Assembly: GCA_947387485.1 (NCBI GenBank)
Contig: CANDNT010000002.1
Location: 310,001 to 374,000 of the forward strand
Source of the DNA: Aquimarina rhabdastrellae
Lineage (GTDB): Bacteria > Bacteroidota > Bacteroidia > Flavobacteriales > Flavobacteriaceae
DNA: 64,000 bases
Direction: 5' to 3'
Notes under the pieces: model-generated
The model's database searches: none
Seen by the model: only the letters and a program-made list of their open reading frames with translations
Told to the model about the DNA's origin: nothing
Made by a program: the position numbers and the translations under genes
Part shown: one piece after another, positions 54,638-63,883 of the stretch
How positions within the stretch are numbered: position 1 is the first letter of the stretch
Layout: each line of letters starts with the position of its first letter

Positions 54638-55654
54638 ATGAAAATCATAGTACCTATGGCTGGACGCGGATCAAGATTGCGTCCACATACCTTAACCGTA
54701 CCTAAACCATTGATCCCTGTAGTAGGGAAACCAATAGTACACAGATTAGTAACAGATATAGCCAAAGTATTAGGAGAACCAATAGATGAAATTGCATTTA
54801 TATTAGGAGATCCAGCATTTTTTGGAGAAGATGTAGTTCAAAGTTTAAAAGAGCTAGCAGAAAGTTTAGGTGCCAAAGGAACTATTTATAGACAAGACCA
54901 ACCATTGGGAACTGGACATGCAATCATGTGTGCAAAAGATTCACTTTCTGGTCCTGCTGTAATTGCTTATGCAGATACCTTGATTAGAGCCGATTTTAAC
55001 CTAGATAAAGATGCAGATTCAGTAATCTGGGTAAAGCAAGTAGAAAGACCAGAAGCTTATGGTGTAGTAAAACTTAATGAGAATAAGGAAATTGTAGAAT
55101 TAGTAGAAAAACCACAAGAGTTTGTATCTGACTTGGCAGTAATCGGAATTTACTATTTTAAAGATGTAGGTGTTCTTAAAAATGAATTACAATACGTACT
55201 TGATAACGATATTATTAATGGAGGCGAATACCAGATTAATGACGGAATCAAACGTATGATGGCAGACGGAAAACGTTTTGTTACAGGTAAAGTTGATGAA
55301 TGGATGGATTGCGGAAATAAAAACGTAACGGTAGAAACAAATACCAGAATGTTAGGTTTTCTTCAACAAGATCAAGAAGTATTAATAAGTGCAACTGTAA
55401 AAAATGAAAATAGTACAATTATAGAACCTTGTTATATAGGTGAAGGTGTAGTATTGAAGAATGCTACAGTAGGACCTAATGTGTCTATAGGAGATAATTG
55501 TATTGTAGAAGATACAACTATTAAAAATAGCTTAATACAGACAAATACTACAATAAAAAACGCTAATTTAGATAATGCTATGATAGGAAATCATGTAAAA
55601 TATGATGGGAAATTCACAGCAATTAGTATTGGCGATTATTCTATATTAGAATAA
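54638..55654 (+). CDS. Sugar-phosphate nucleotidyltransferase with C-terminal beta-helix
   Basis: The 338-residue protein has an N-terminal nucleotidyltransferase domain (MAGRGSRLRPHTLTVPKPLI, YADTLI, EKPQEF) and a short left-handed beta-helix at the C-terminus (about 265-330, hexapeptide repeats such as IGEGVVLKNATVGPNVSIGD). This is the layout of glucose-1-phosphate thymidylyl/uridylyltransferases and mannose-1-phosphate guanylyltransferases related to RmlA/GlmU. The substrate cannot be read from sequence. It is the second such enzyme in the window besides RmlA. Confidence 0.88.
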   Translation: MKIIVPMAGRGSRLRPHTLTVPKPLIPVVGKPIVHRLVTDIAKVLGEPIDEIAFILGDPAFFGEDVVQSLKELAESLGAKGTIYRQDQPLGTGHAIMCAKDSLSGPAVIAYADTLIRADFNLDKDADSVIWVKQVERPEAYGVVKLNENKEIVELVEKPQEFVSDLAVIGIYYFKDVGVLKNELQYVLDNDIINGGEYQINDGIKRMMADGKRFVTGKVDEWMDCGNKNVTVETNTRMLGFLQQDQEVLISATVKNENSTIIEPCYIGEGVVLKNATVGPNVSIGDNCIVEDTTIKNSLIQTNTTIKNANLDNAMIGNHVKYDGKFTAISIGDYSILE

Positions 55655-55668
55655 GAAAAAAAATAAGA

Positions 55669-57039
55669 ATGACAACAACATCTAGATATCTGTATTGCAT
55701 ACTGTTAATTTCTTTTCTTGGAAATTTACCATCTAGTAATGCCCAAGAAATTGAACCTAAACAAGAAATCAATGTAGATGATCTAGGTGATGTTTCAGAT
55801 GAATTCCAGGAACAATTTTTTGAAGCTTTAAAACAAAAAGGAATTCAGAATTATGAAAAAGCCATCGAAGCTTTAGAAAAATGTATTGCAATAGATAATA
55901 AACCACAATATCTATATTACGAACTTGCTAAAAATCAATTAGCATTAAAGCAATATGAAGAAGCAGAAAGCAATTTTAAAAAAGTTTTAGAGCAATATCC
56001 TAAAAAAAGATATGTATTAACTGGATTATACGAAGTATACTATCAGTTGCGTAAATACGACGAAGCCATAAATGTAGTAGAACGGTTAGTGCCTTTTGAT
56101 GGAATATATAGAGAGCAATTGGCAAATTTGTATTTGATTGTTCAAAAAAATGAAAAAGCCTTAAAAACGCTAGATGAATTAGAAGAAGAGTTTGGTACCG
56201 ATAATTATAGAAAAAGATTAAGAAGAACAATCTTAGCTAGATCTCAAAACTCTGATGCTCAAATTACATATCTAAAAGAGAAAATTGAAGCACAACCTAA
56301 TGAAGAACAACACTATCTAAACCTAATTTATGTATATAGTGGTAAAAATAAAATTACAGAGGCAAGAGAAGTTGCAGAAAACTTACTGAAGGTTAAGCCA
56401 GAATCAGAACTTGTTCATTTAGCTTTATACAAATTTTATTTGGATGAAAATAAAATAGAAAAAGCAATCGAATCTATAGAAAAAGTAATACACTCAGATA
56501 TAGATATTCAATCAAAGAATAAGGTTATAGATGACTTTTTGATTTTTGTAGATAAAAACCCAACATACGAAAGGAGTTTTTTAAAAGTAGTGACTAAATA
56601 TGCCAAAGAAGCAAATAGTTCAAAGATATTTACAAAACTTGGGAATTTCTATTATCAAAAAAATGAAAAAGAACTAGCATTAAACTATTACGAACGAGAT
56701 ATCGCTAGTCATACAGATTTTGAATCTCTAAAACGTATTATTTTACTACAAATAGATTTAGGTAGATATAAAAAAGCAAAAGACGGTATAGAATTGGGCT
56801 TAGAATTATACCCTACTCAACCTATACTATATTTAGTACATGGAGTGGCTCTTAATCAATTAAAAGATCCTGAAGCAGCTATAGAAACATTGAATCTTGG
56901 GATAGATTATATTATAGATGATACAAAGATGGAAGGAGATTTTTATAAACAAATAGGAGAAGCATATCTTCTTATAGGCGATCAGGTAAAGTCTACCAAA
57001 TATTTAGAAAAAGCTAAAGCACTACAACAAAAAATATAG
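55669..57039 (+). CDS. Exported tetratricopeptide repeat protein
   Basis: The 456-residue protein has an N-terminal signal peptide (cleavage near SSNAQE) and about ten tetratricopeptide repeats, for example ALEKCIAIDNKPQYLYYELA and AESNFKKVLEQYPKKRYVL. TPR arrays scaffold protein complexes; here periplasmic or outer-membrane-associated. It lies 14 bases after the nucleotidyltransferase and six before the DUF4292 gene. The conserved position suggests a shared envelope role with them, but no partner can be named. Confidence 0.85.
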   Translation: MTTTSRYLYCILLISFLGNLPSSNAQEIEPKQEINVDDLGDVSDEFQEQFFEALKQKGIQNYEKAIEALEKCIAIDNKPQYLYYELAKNQLALKQYEEAESNFKKVLEQYPKKRYVLTGLYEVYYQLRKYDEAINVVERLVPFDGIYREQLANLYLIVQKNEKALKTLDELEEEFGTDNYRKRLRRTILARSQNSDAQITYLKEKIEAQPNEEQHYLNLIYVYSGKNKITEAREVAENLLKVKPESELVHLALYKFYLDENKIEKAIESIEKVIHSDIDIQSKNKVIDDFLIFVDKNPTYERSFLKVVTKYAKEANSSKIFTKLGNFYYQKNEKELALNYYERDIASHTDFESLKRIILLQIDLGRYKKAKDGIELGLELYPTQPILYLVHGVALNQLKDPEAAIETLNLGIDYIIDDTKMEGDFYKQIGEAYLLIGDQVKSTKYLEKAKALQQKI

Positions 57040-57045
57040 GGATTA

Positions 57046-57816
57046 ATGAAGAAAATATTATATCTAATACTGGCAGTATTAGTATTACAAAGTTGTAAAG
57101 GAACCAAGGCAGTTACAGACACAGGAGTAAAAAGATTAAAAGCTCAAAAAGTAATTGCTAACCATTACAATGCAAATTTTAATTTTAATACCTTGCAAGC
57201 TAGGCTTAAAGTACGATATGATGATGGAAGAAAATCATTTAGTCCCAATGTGAGTTTGAGAATGCAAAGAGATAGTATAATTTGGGTTAGTGCAAAATTG
57301 CTAGGCATTACATTAGCCAAAGCAAAAATTACACCTAATCGAGTAAGCTATTATGCAAAAATTAATAGTACATACTTTGATGGGGATTTTAAACTATTAA
57401 GCGATTGGTTAGGAACAGAATTAGATTATAAAAAAGTTCAAAATTTATTGGTAGGACAGGCATTATATGATCTTAGAAAAGAAAAATATACGATTGATAT
57501 TAAAAAAAATGCATATCAATTACAGCCTAAAAAAGAACTGGAATTATTTGAACGTTTATTTTTTGTAAATCCTTTAACCTTTAAAATTAAAGAAGAACAC
57601 TTAATACAGCCTAAAGAAAATAGAAAAGTAAAAATTAGTTATGATGCTTATCAAAAGGTAGGAAATCAAGAATTTCCTAAAAAGATAACAGTTAAAGGAG
57701 AGCAAGACAAAAAGCAAACTCTTTTAGATATAGAATACAAGGCAGTAGAATTTAATGCCAAAGTTAGTTTTCCATTTAAAATTCCATCAGGATACGAAGA
57801 AGTAGTAATAGAATGA
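57046..57816 (+). CDS. DUF4292 domain-containing lipoprotein
   Basis: The 256-residue lipoprotein has a signal peptide ending LVLQSC (Cys about 17). The DUF4292 domain follows, with FNTLQARLKVRYDDG and IWVSAKLLGITLAKAKITPN, which resembles the LolA/LolB-like half-barrel fold. A role in outer-membrane lipoprotein or lipid handling is therefore possible but unproven. The stop overlaps the next start by four bases (ATGA), implying coupled translation with the EnvC-like protein. Confidence 0.88.
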   Translation: MKKILYLILAVLVLQSCKGTKAVTDTGVKRLKAQKVIANHYNANFNFNTLQARLKVRYDDGRKSFSPNVSLRMQRDSIIWVSAKLLGITLAKAKITPNRVSYYAKINSTYFDGDFKLLSDWLGTELDYKKVQNLLVGQALYDLRKEKYTIDIKKNAYQLQPKKELELFERLFFVNPLTFKIKEEHLIQPKENRKVKISYDAYQKVGNQEFPKKITVKGEQDKKQTLLDIEYKAVEFNAKVSFPFKIPSGYEEVVIE

Positions 57817-59057
57817 GGAGAGTACAACTAGTATTAATTTTAGGAATAGTACTGTTATGTAACAGTATACCAGCTTTTTCTCAAAACGATAAATTAAAAG
57901 AGCTGGAAGAACAGCGTCAACGATTAGGACAAGAAATCGAAGAGATTAATAAACTAAGAGTTGATAATAAAGAAAAAGAACTTTCTGTATTAGATGAAGT
58001 TCAAGGATTGAATTCTCAAATTAATATTCGGGAGAACTTTGTACGATTAACAAATCAACAAATCAATTTACTCACTAGAGATATCAATGATAATCTTAAA
58101 AAAATAGATAAGAATAGGACGCAGCTTAAAGTCTTTAAAGAAGATTATGCAAAGATGGTAGTGAAGTCCTACAAAAGTAAATCACAGCAAAGTAGGATAA
58201 TGTTCTTGTTATCATCTGCAGATTTTGTGCAAGCATATAAGCGATTGCAATATATCAAGCAATATAATAAGTATAGAAAAAATCAAGCATTATTAATACA
58301 AGATGCAACAGTAGAATTGCAACAGTTAAACAAAGACTTAATACAACAAAAGAAAAATAAAGAACGATTAATAGCAGATAATAGAGAAGCTCAAAATAGG
58401 CTGGAATTAGAACGTAAACAACAAGAAGAACTAATGAAGTCTATACGTCAAAAAGAAGGCGTATATACAGCTCAAATTCGCCAAAAAGAGCAACAAGCAG
58501 ATGCTATTGATAAAGCAATTGAGCGTTTAATTAAGTCAGCTATTGCTAAAGCCAACAAAAAAGCTAAAAAAGCTGGTAAGAAGGTAGCCAAAAAAGGATC
58601 AAAGAATACCTTTGCCTTGACAAAAGAGGCTAAGGATTTAGCAGATAATTTTACAGACAATAAAGGAAGGTTGCCTTGGCCAGTAGAAAGCGGTCGAATT
58701 GTTAAGAAGTTTGGAGAACAACCTCACCCGACATTACCCCATATAAAAATTAATAGTAATGGAATCCAGATAGAAACAAGAGCAGGACAAACGGTTAGAA
58801 CTGTTTTTGAAGGAGAAGTAATGGCTATACATAAACCTAAAGGAGGAAGTCGCTTTGTACAGATAAGACATGGTAACTATATAACGACCTATTATAACTT
58901 ACAAAATATCGTAGTAAAAGAAGGACAAAAAGTTAGTACCAAAGAGAAATTAGGAACAGTGGGAACAAGTCCAGTTACAGGACGAGCAACAGTAAAGTTT
59001 TTAATTTATAGAGATACCAAAAAACTAAATCCACAACATTGGATTTATAGAAAATAA
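57813..59057 (+). CDS. EnvC-like murein hydrolase activator (degenerate M23)
   Basis: The 414-residue protein has a signal peptide (cleavage near PAFSQ), two long coiled-coil segments (about 25-110 and 150-255), a Lys/Ala-rich basic linker, and a C-terminal LytM domain (about 285-414). The domain lacks the zinc ligands of active M23 enzymes: TVKFLIY replaces the usual HxH motif. This is the design of EnvC, which activates amidases at the division septum without being an enzyme. It contrasts with the intact M23 protein at 671. Confidence 0.9.
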   Translation: MRRVQLVLILGIVLLCNSIPAFSQNDKLKELEEQRQRLGQEIEEINKLRVDNKEKELSVLDEVQGLNSQINIRENFVRLTNQQINLLTRDINDNLKKIDKNRTQLKVFKEDYAKMVVKSYKSKSQQSRIMFLLSSADFVQAYKRLQYIKQYNKYRKNQALLIQDATVELQQLNKDLIQQKKNKERLIADNREAQNRLELERKQQEELMKSIRQKEGVYTAQIRQKEQQADAIDKAIERLIKSAIAKANKKAKKAGKKVAKKGSKNTFALTKEAKDLADNFTDNKGRLPWPVESGRIVKKFGEQPHPTLPHIKINSNGIQIETRAGQTVRTVFEGEVMAIHKPKGGSRFVQIRHGNYITTYYNLQNIVVKEGQKVSTKEKLGTVGTSPVTGRATVKFLIYRDTKKLNPQHWIYRK

Positions 59058-59076
59058 AAGAGAAAAAGACATAAGT

Positions 59077-59111
59077 AAAAAGGAGTTGATAAACATTATC
59101 AACTCCTTTTT
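59077..59111 (+). terminator. Terminator of the flippase-EnvC operon
   Basis: AAAAAGGAGTTGATAA pairs with TTATCAACTCCTTTTT around a short loop, with a terminal T-run, 19 bases after the EnvC-like stop. Confidence 0.88.
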
Positions 59112-59274
59112 ATACCATTTCTTATTTGAAAATACGGAATAGAAAAATTGAAGATTTTTGAGATTTTATAAAAAAGAAAATTGAAGCATAGCCAAAGCTA
59201 CGGTGATATTTTATTTTGAAGTAAAATGCAAAAAGAACAATTTTAATACGGTAATTTCAATTGAGTAATGGTAT
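59112..59274. mobile_element. MITE-like inverted-repeat element (non-coding, about 163 bp)
   Basis: The two ends form an imperfect terminal inverted repeat of roughly 28 bases: ATACCATTTCTTATTTGAAA at the left and, read on the minus strand, ATACCATTACTCAATTGAAA at the right. The centre contains TAGCCAAAGCTA, a hairpin apex flanked by further partly complementary AT-rich arms, so the whole unit can fold into a long hairpin. It has no coding capacity. It lies between the EnvC terminator and the thioesterase gene. A non-autonomous transposable or REP-like element is the best reading; copy number cannot be seen here. Confidence 0.6.
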
Positions 59275-59277
59275 TAC

Positions 59278-59796
59278 TTATTCATGAACGAACAATGCTT
59301 TAAGTTCTGTAGCATCATCAGGTTTCATTTTTCCTGCTAATACTAAACTCAATTGTTTACGACGCAGTGCAGCATCATAGCGTTGTGTTTCTAATTCTGT
59401 TTCTGGTTTTATTTTTGGTACTTGTACTGGAGTTCCAGTTTCATCTACAGCAACAAAAGTATAAATGGCTTCATTAGCTTTTGTTTTAAGACCAGTTTGG
59501 CGATCTTCTGTCCAAACATCAAGGATAACTTCCATAGAAGTGTTAAAAGCTCTAGAAACCTTAGCTTCGATAGTAACAACACTTCCTAGAAGAATACTAC
59601 GATTAAAAGCAACGTGATTTACTGAGGCCGTAACAGTAACTCTTCGAGCATGTCTACCTGCAGCAATACCGGCAGCTCTATCCATACGTGCTAATAACTC
59701 ACCTCCAAAAAGATTATTTAAAGGGTTTGTCTCTCCAGGTAATACTAAATCTGTAAGTATAGTATGTGAATCTTTAGGATTTTTTATCTCTTCCAT
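59278..59796 (-). CDS. Acyl-CoA thioesterase (hotdog fold)
   Basis: The 172-residue protein has the YciA/ACOT-type hotdog signature: NPLNNLFGGELLARMDRAAG near residue 24, then SVNHVAFNRSILLGSVV and EAKVSRAFNTSMEV. It hydrolyses acyl-CoA to free acid and CoA in the cytoplasm; chain-length preference is unknown. The C-terminal tail of about 40 residues is charged and family-typical. It has its own promoter and lies directly beside the inverted-repeat element. Confidence 0.9.
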   Translation of the reverse strand: MEEIKNPKDSHTILTDLVLPGETNPLNNLFGGELLARMDRAAGIAAGRHARRVTVTASVNHVAFNRSILLGSVVTIEAKVSRAFNTSMEVILDVWTEDRQTGLKTKANEAIYTFVAVDETGTPVQVPKIKPETELETQRYDAALRRKQLSLVLAGKMKPDDATELKALFVHE

Positions 59797-59813
59797 TCTC
59801 TTTTTGTTTTTTG

Positions 59814-59821
59814 CAAAGATA
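59814..59821 (-). promoter_or_regulatory. -7 promoter element of the thioesterase gene
   Basis: On the minus strand this reads TATCTTTG (followed by C), an exact TAnnTTTG match 17 bases before the start. A TTG (59844-59846) lies 22 bases upstream, one base beyond the usual spacing. Confidence 0.6.
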
Positions 59822-59971
59822 GTTAGGATTTGAATAGAAACATCAAGAAAATGAGCATGATACTAAGAATTAAGAAACACGCAATCTTTTAAAGAGGAAA
59901 CAATAAATACGGGTATACCACAGCGATTCTTTTACAAGAACATTAAAAAAATGGCTTAAAAATAAAAGATT

Positions 59972-60943
59972 TTATAGTTTTTGAATTAAAATCCAAGCAC
60001 GTTGATCTGTACCATCTTTTAATTCAGCAAGTGCTTGCTCTGCTTTTCTTCTAGTAGCATAACTATTGTAAATCACTTGATGAAGTCCGTATTTGTTAAC
60101 ACCAATAATACGAGCATTATATCCTAAAGCTTTAAGCTTTTCGATTTTTTTATTGGCATTTCTTTCAATACGATAAGCACCAGCAACAATATGATAATTA
60201 AGATTACCAACAGTAAATTCTTCAGAATCTTCCTCTGCTAATTCAAGATTTAATGTTACAGCAGGAAGAGGAGATAAAATATCAAAAGTTGCTTCTTGAA
60301 TTTGTTTTTGTTGTGCTTCTTGTAATTCAAGAGAAGTAGCAAATTCTTGTTGTTGATCTTGATATTGTTTTACACTCCATAACCCAGAAATACCAATTGT
60401 AATAGCTACAGCTGCAGCAGCATATTTGATATAAGAGCGGTTATTGCTAGTTGTCTCTTCGTGTTCTGAGGTAAGAACAATAGGAGGTTTAGTATCTACA
60501 GTATCTTCTACAATAACTTCTTCTCGTTTAACAGCAGGAGAAACAAAAGAATCTAACCCAAATGCTTCAGTTAAATAATTATAACGATCAGATGGTTCAA
60601 AATGTAATGTATTTTCTTCTGCCTGAGAAAAAATACCTATTTTAGATAAAACCACATTTTGACCTTTATTTAATCGCGTATTTAGATCTTCAACAAAATG
60701 ACGTATTTGAGCAACAGCTTCATTGTAAGAAATATTCTCAGAAGAAGCGATATAGTTAGCCAATAAACCATCATTTTGTTGTAATTGACGGTTGAAAGAA
60801 ATTAATTTCTTAGGTGGCTGAAAAGTATGTGTAACCTCATTTATCTTAGCAGATTGGCGTTGTGTTAAAAAAGCACCAAACTCTGGAATGATTACACATT
60901 CATATCTATATAAAAGTTCGCTTATGTAGTGAGCTGTTTTCAT
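59972..60943 (-). CDS. CCDC81-like HU domain and SPOR domain protein
   Basis: The 323-residue protein has two N-terminal HU-like domains of the prokaryotic CCDC81 type (ISELLYRYECVIIPEFGAFL, then NDGLLANYIASSENISYNEA), a linker, one transmembrane helix (about residue 172-190) and a C-terminal SPOR domain (about 247-323, YHIVAGAYRIERNANKKIEK) that would bind denuded peptidoglycan in the periplasm. A role linking division or nucleoid to the wall is inferred. The start at 60943 is preferred to 60973 because relatives begin here and the -7 element lies just before it. Confidence 0.88.
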   Translation of the reverse strand: MKTAHYISELLYRYECVIIPEFGAFLTQRQSAKINEVTHTFQPPKKLISFNRQLQQNDGLLANYIASSENISYNEAVAQIRHFVEDLNTRLNKGQNVVLSKIGIFSQAEENTLHFEPSDRYNYLTEAFGLDSFVSPAVKREEVIVEDTVDTKPPIVLTSEHEETTSNNRSYIKYAAAAVAITIGISGLWSVKQYQDQQQEFATSLELQEAQQKQIQEATFDILSPLPAVTLNLELAEEDSEEFTVGNLNYHIVAGAYRIERNANKKIEKLKALGYNARIIGVNKYGLHQVIYNSYATRRKAEQALAELKDGTDQRAWILIQKL

Positions 60944-60948
60944 CAGGA

Positions 60949-60956
60949 CAAAGATA
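60949..60956 (-). promoter_or_regulatory. -7 promoter element of the HU/SPOR gene, near-leaderless
   Basis: On the minus strand this reads TATCTTTG and ends only five bases before the ATG at 60943. Transcription would begin at or next to the start codon, suggesting a leaderless mRNA and excluding the upstream ATG at 60973. Confidence 0.55.
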
Positions 60957-61087
60957 ATGAAAAATGGATTCAAGTCGAAAATGCTATAAGGATTTTATCA
61001 ACACTACGACTCAAAATAAAGATTTTGGCTTTGATTTATAGTGTTTTATGATAAAATGAAATGCTAAATTAGATAAAATATAAAGTT

Positions 61088-62185
61088 ATGGAAGAAAAAC
61101 TGATTGCATTATTGGCCTTAAAAAAAGTCCCTGGACTAGGAGATAACTCCATAAAAAAGATCATTAGAGCTACGGGTAGTGCCGAAGCAGTTTTTAAAGA
61201 ACGTAATGAAAAATTAAAGAAAATAGACGGAATAGGTCAAGCAAAAATCAAAGAACTCAAAAAACCAAAATATAGAAAAGCTGCAGAAAATGAACTTCGG
61301 TTTATTTATGATGAGCATATTAATTATAGTTGTTATGATGAGTCAAACTATCCAGAACGACTCAAACATTGTCATGATAGTCCTGTAGTATTATTTAATA
61401 AAGGAAATATAAATCTTGAGAAGCAAAAAATAATAAGTATCGTAGGTACTAGAAAAGCCACTTCATATGGAATACAATTTTGTGAGCAATTGATAGAAGA
61501 AATAAGTGTGCTAAATCCTGTAATAGTATCTGGTTTTGCTTATGGTATAGATATAACAGCACATAAAGCAGCTATAAAAAATAACTTACAAACTATAGGA
61601 TGTCTAGCTCATGGACTTAATCAAATTTATCCCAAAGCACATGCTGCCTATGTAAACGAAGTACTATCAAATGGTGGATTTTTTACAGATTTCTGGAGTA
61701 CAGATGTTTTTGATCGTAAAAACTTTTTAGGACGTAATCGCATTATAGCGGGACTGAGCGAAGCTACGATTGTTATCGAAAGCGCAGAAAAAGGAGGATC
61801 TTTGGTAACAGCGCAGATGGCAAACTCATACCATAGAGAAGTATTTGCTGTGCCGGGTAGAAATACCGATAGTATGAGTAAAGGTTGTAACACCTTAATA
61901 AAAACACAGCAAGCACATTTGTTAACCAGTGTTTCAGACTTAATCTACATACTCAATTGGGATATTACCAAAGATAAAAAACCTAAACAGCAAGAACTTT
62001 TTGTCAGTTTAACCGAAAAAGAGCAAGTTGTTTATGATTTTTTAAAAACAAACGGTAAAGAATTACTAGATGTAATAGCAATTCAATGCAAAATACCAAC
62101 ATATAGTTTGGCTACACTACTATTAAATATGGAACTTAAGGGAGTAGTACAACCATTACCAGGTAAAATATTTGAAGCTATTTAA
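61088..62185 (+). CDS. dprA: DNA processing protein DprA
   Basis: The 365-residue protein has an N-terminal helix-hairpin-helix-like region (about 10-60), the Rossmann-like DprA core with SIVGTRKATSYGIQFCEQL, SGFAYGIDITAHKAA, GRNRIIAGLSEATIVIES and GGSLVTAQMA, and a C-terminal winged-helix-like domain (about 300-365). DprA loads RecA on incoming single-stranded DNA during transformation. Its presence does not by itself show competence. The 3' end overlaps the convergent NTF2-like gene by four bases. Confidence 0.95.
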   Translation: MEEKLIALLALKKVPGLGDNSIKKIIRATGSAEAVFKERNEKLKKIDGIGQAKIKELKKPKYRKAAENELRFIYDEHINYSCYDESNYPERLKHCHDSPVVLFNKGNINLEKQKIISIVGTRKATSYGIQFCEQLIEEISVLNPVIVSGFAYGIDITAHKAAIKNNLQTIGCLAHGLNQIYPKAHAAYVNEVLSNGGFFTDFWSTDVFDRKNFLGRNRIIAGLSEATIVIESAEKGGSLVTAQMANSYHREVFAVPGRNTDSMSKGCNTLIKTQQAHLLTSVSDLIYILNWDITKDKKPKQQELFVSLTEKEQVVYDFLKTNGKELLDVIAIQCKIPTYSLATLLLNMELKGVVQPLPGKIFEAI

Positions 62186-62631
62186 GAATAACGCGCTAAA
62201 AGACCTTTTGTCTTTAATTGTAATTTCTTTTTGAAAAAAGAGGTTCCGCCTAGCAATTTGCCTTTCCAGCCTAGAGCTTGACCTGCCCATCTATGTAAAT
62301 CAAAATGATCTACATGCTTATAGATTTTACCATCTTTAAATTCAAAAGAAGCATCAATGATATTATGTACAAATCGACCTGTTTGACTAAAATTATATTT
62401 AGGTTCCCAATGAGCAGAGCCTTTGTACTCATCAGCTTCAACTTGTGAAAATTCTAAAGAGAAATTACTTGCATTATTACAAAGCATACGCCACATTTTA
62501 CATGCTTGATCATAATCTAGTTTTCCAAAACCAGGATCTTCAAAAGTCATGTCTTTATGATAACATGAGATCATTTTTTCGGCGTCGAGTTCTTGAAATG
62601 CAGTATAAAATGTGGTGATAAGATCTTTCAT
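62182..62631 (-). CDS. NTF2-like / SnoaL-type protein
   Basis: The 149-residue protein shows a cone-shaped NTF2-fold pattern: MKDLITTFYTAFQELDAEKM, FEDPGFGKLD, and a C-terminal VDHFDLHRWAGQALGWKGKL segment. Conserved residues suggest a ligand-binding or isomerase-like pocket, but the family covers many functions. It lies 12 bases after gpsA and is probably co-transcribed with it. No specific substrate can be named. Confidence 0.82.
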   Translation of the reverse strand: MKDLITTFYTAFQELDAEKMISCYHKDMTFEDPGFGKLDYDQACKMWRMLCNNASNFSLEFSQVEADEYKGSAHWEPKYNFSQTGRFVHNIIDASFEFKDGKIYKHVDHFDLHRWAGQALGWKGKLLGGTSFFKKKLQLKTKGLLARYS

Positions 62632-62643
62632 GATATATAGAAG

Positions 62644-63639
62644 TTAATCTAGTTTTTCAGCTAATTTTTTGAAAATCTTTTTTGGATTTTTGTTTTCATA
62701 TAATACGGCATAAACGGCATTGATGATAGGTGTTCTGGCTCCATTAACTTCATTTAATTGAAAAGCACTTTTTGTTGCATAATATCCTTCTGCAACCATA
62801 TTCATTTCCATTTGAGCACTTTTTACAGTATACCCTTTACCTATCATATTACCAAACATGCGGTTTCTAGAAAAAACAGAATAACCAGTTACTAATAAAT
62901 CTCCTAGATAAGCAGAATTATTAATATTACGTTTCATCTTGTGTACTTTTTTGATAAAACGCTTCATTTCTCTAATAGCGTTACTCATCAATACACTCTG
63001 GAAGTTATCACCATAACCAAGTCCATGAGCAATACCAGCAGCAATAGAATAAATGTTTTTAAGCATTGCAGCATACTCAGTACCAATAATGTCATCACTA
63101 ATTTTGCAACTGATGTATTCACTAGAAAGATTATCTGCTAGTGTTTTTGCTTTTTCATGATCTCTACATGCAATTGTAAGATAAGATAAACGCTCTAGCG
63201 CAACTTCTTCTGCATGACAAGGTCCTGTGATAACACCAATATTCTCAAAAGGGATATTGTATTCTTGATTAAAATGTTCACCTACAATTAAACTTGTTTC
63301 AGGTACAATACCTTTAATAGCAGAAAAAATGATTTTATCGTCTAATGAAACGGTTAATTTTTGTAATTCTGTATATAAGAAAGCCGAGGGGATAGCAAAA
63401 ATGATATAATCTGCATAAGCTACGATTTCATTAATATCGTCACTTAGCTTTAATTGGTTAGTATCGAACTCTACAGAACTTAAATAATTGGGGTTGTGTT
63501 CTTGTCTTTTAATGTGCTCAATAGCATAAACACTACGCATATACCAACCAATCTCATCAAGGTTTTCGCTTAGCATTTTTACAATGGCAGTAGCCCAACT
63601 ACCACCTCCTATTACAGCATATTTTAGATTTTCTTTCAT
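62644..63639 (-). CDS. gpsA: NAD(P)H-dependent glycerol-3-phosphate dehydrogenase
   Basis: The 331-residue protein has VIGGGSWATAIVKMLSEN at the N-terminus, the SAIKGIVPET segment, GVITGPCHAEEVA, and LKNIYSIAAGIAHGLGYGDN with the catalytic Lys, all matching GpsA. It reduces dihydroxyacetone phosphate to glycerol-3-phosphate for phospholipid synthesis. Length is typical. It is followed by the NTF2-like gene, and about 300 bases of non-coding DNA separate it from the divergent lipoprotein. Confidence 0.94.
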   Translation of the reverse strand: MKENLKYAVIGGGSWATAIVKMLSENLDEIGWYMRSVYAIEHIKRQEHNPNYLSSVEFDTNQLKLSDDINEIVAYADYIIFAIPSAFLYTELQKLTVSLDDKIIFSAIKGIVPETSLIVGEHFNQEYNIPFENIGVITGPCHAEEVALERLSYLTIACRDHEKAKTLADNLSSEYISCKISDDIIGTEYAAMLKNIYSIAAGIAHGLGYGDNFQSVLMSNAIREMKRFIKKVHKMKRNINNSAYLGDLLVTGYSVFSRNRMFGNMIGKGYTVKSAQMEMNMVAEGYYATKSAFQLNEVNGARTPIINAVYAVLYENKNPKKIFKKLAEKLD

Positions 63640-63883
63640 CTAAATTAAAGTTTTATAATCGATTTGCCTGATTACAGGTCATTTTGATTTTGTGATTAAC
63701 ATGTAATAAAAATATCATCCTAAAAAAGGAGCCAATTTTAAATAGGGGTAATGTTTAAAATCACCATGTAAATACAACTTGTAGACTGAAATAAAATTAA
63801 CAATCTAGGGGTAAAAACACGGCTTCAAAAGTAAAGAAAATATGAATTAATGTAAATATAATGAAAATCAATGATTTATGTTT

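Noticed and set aside
59112..59274. Small RNA gene instead of a mobile element
   Set aside because: The foldback is mostly due to the terminal inverted repeats, and no promoter was found; the mobile-element reading is simpler.
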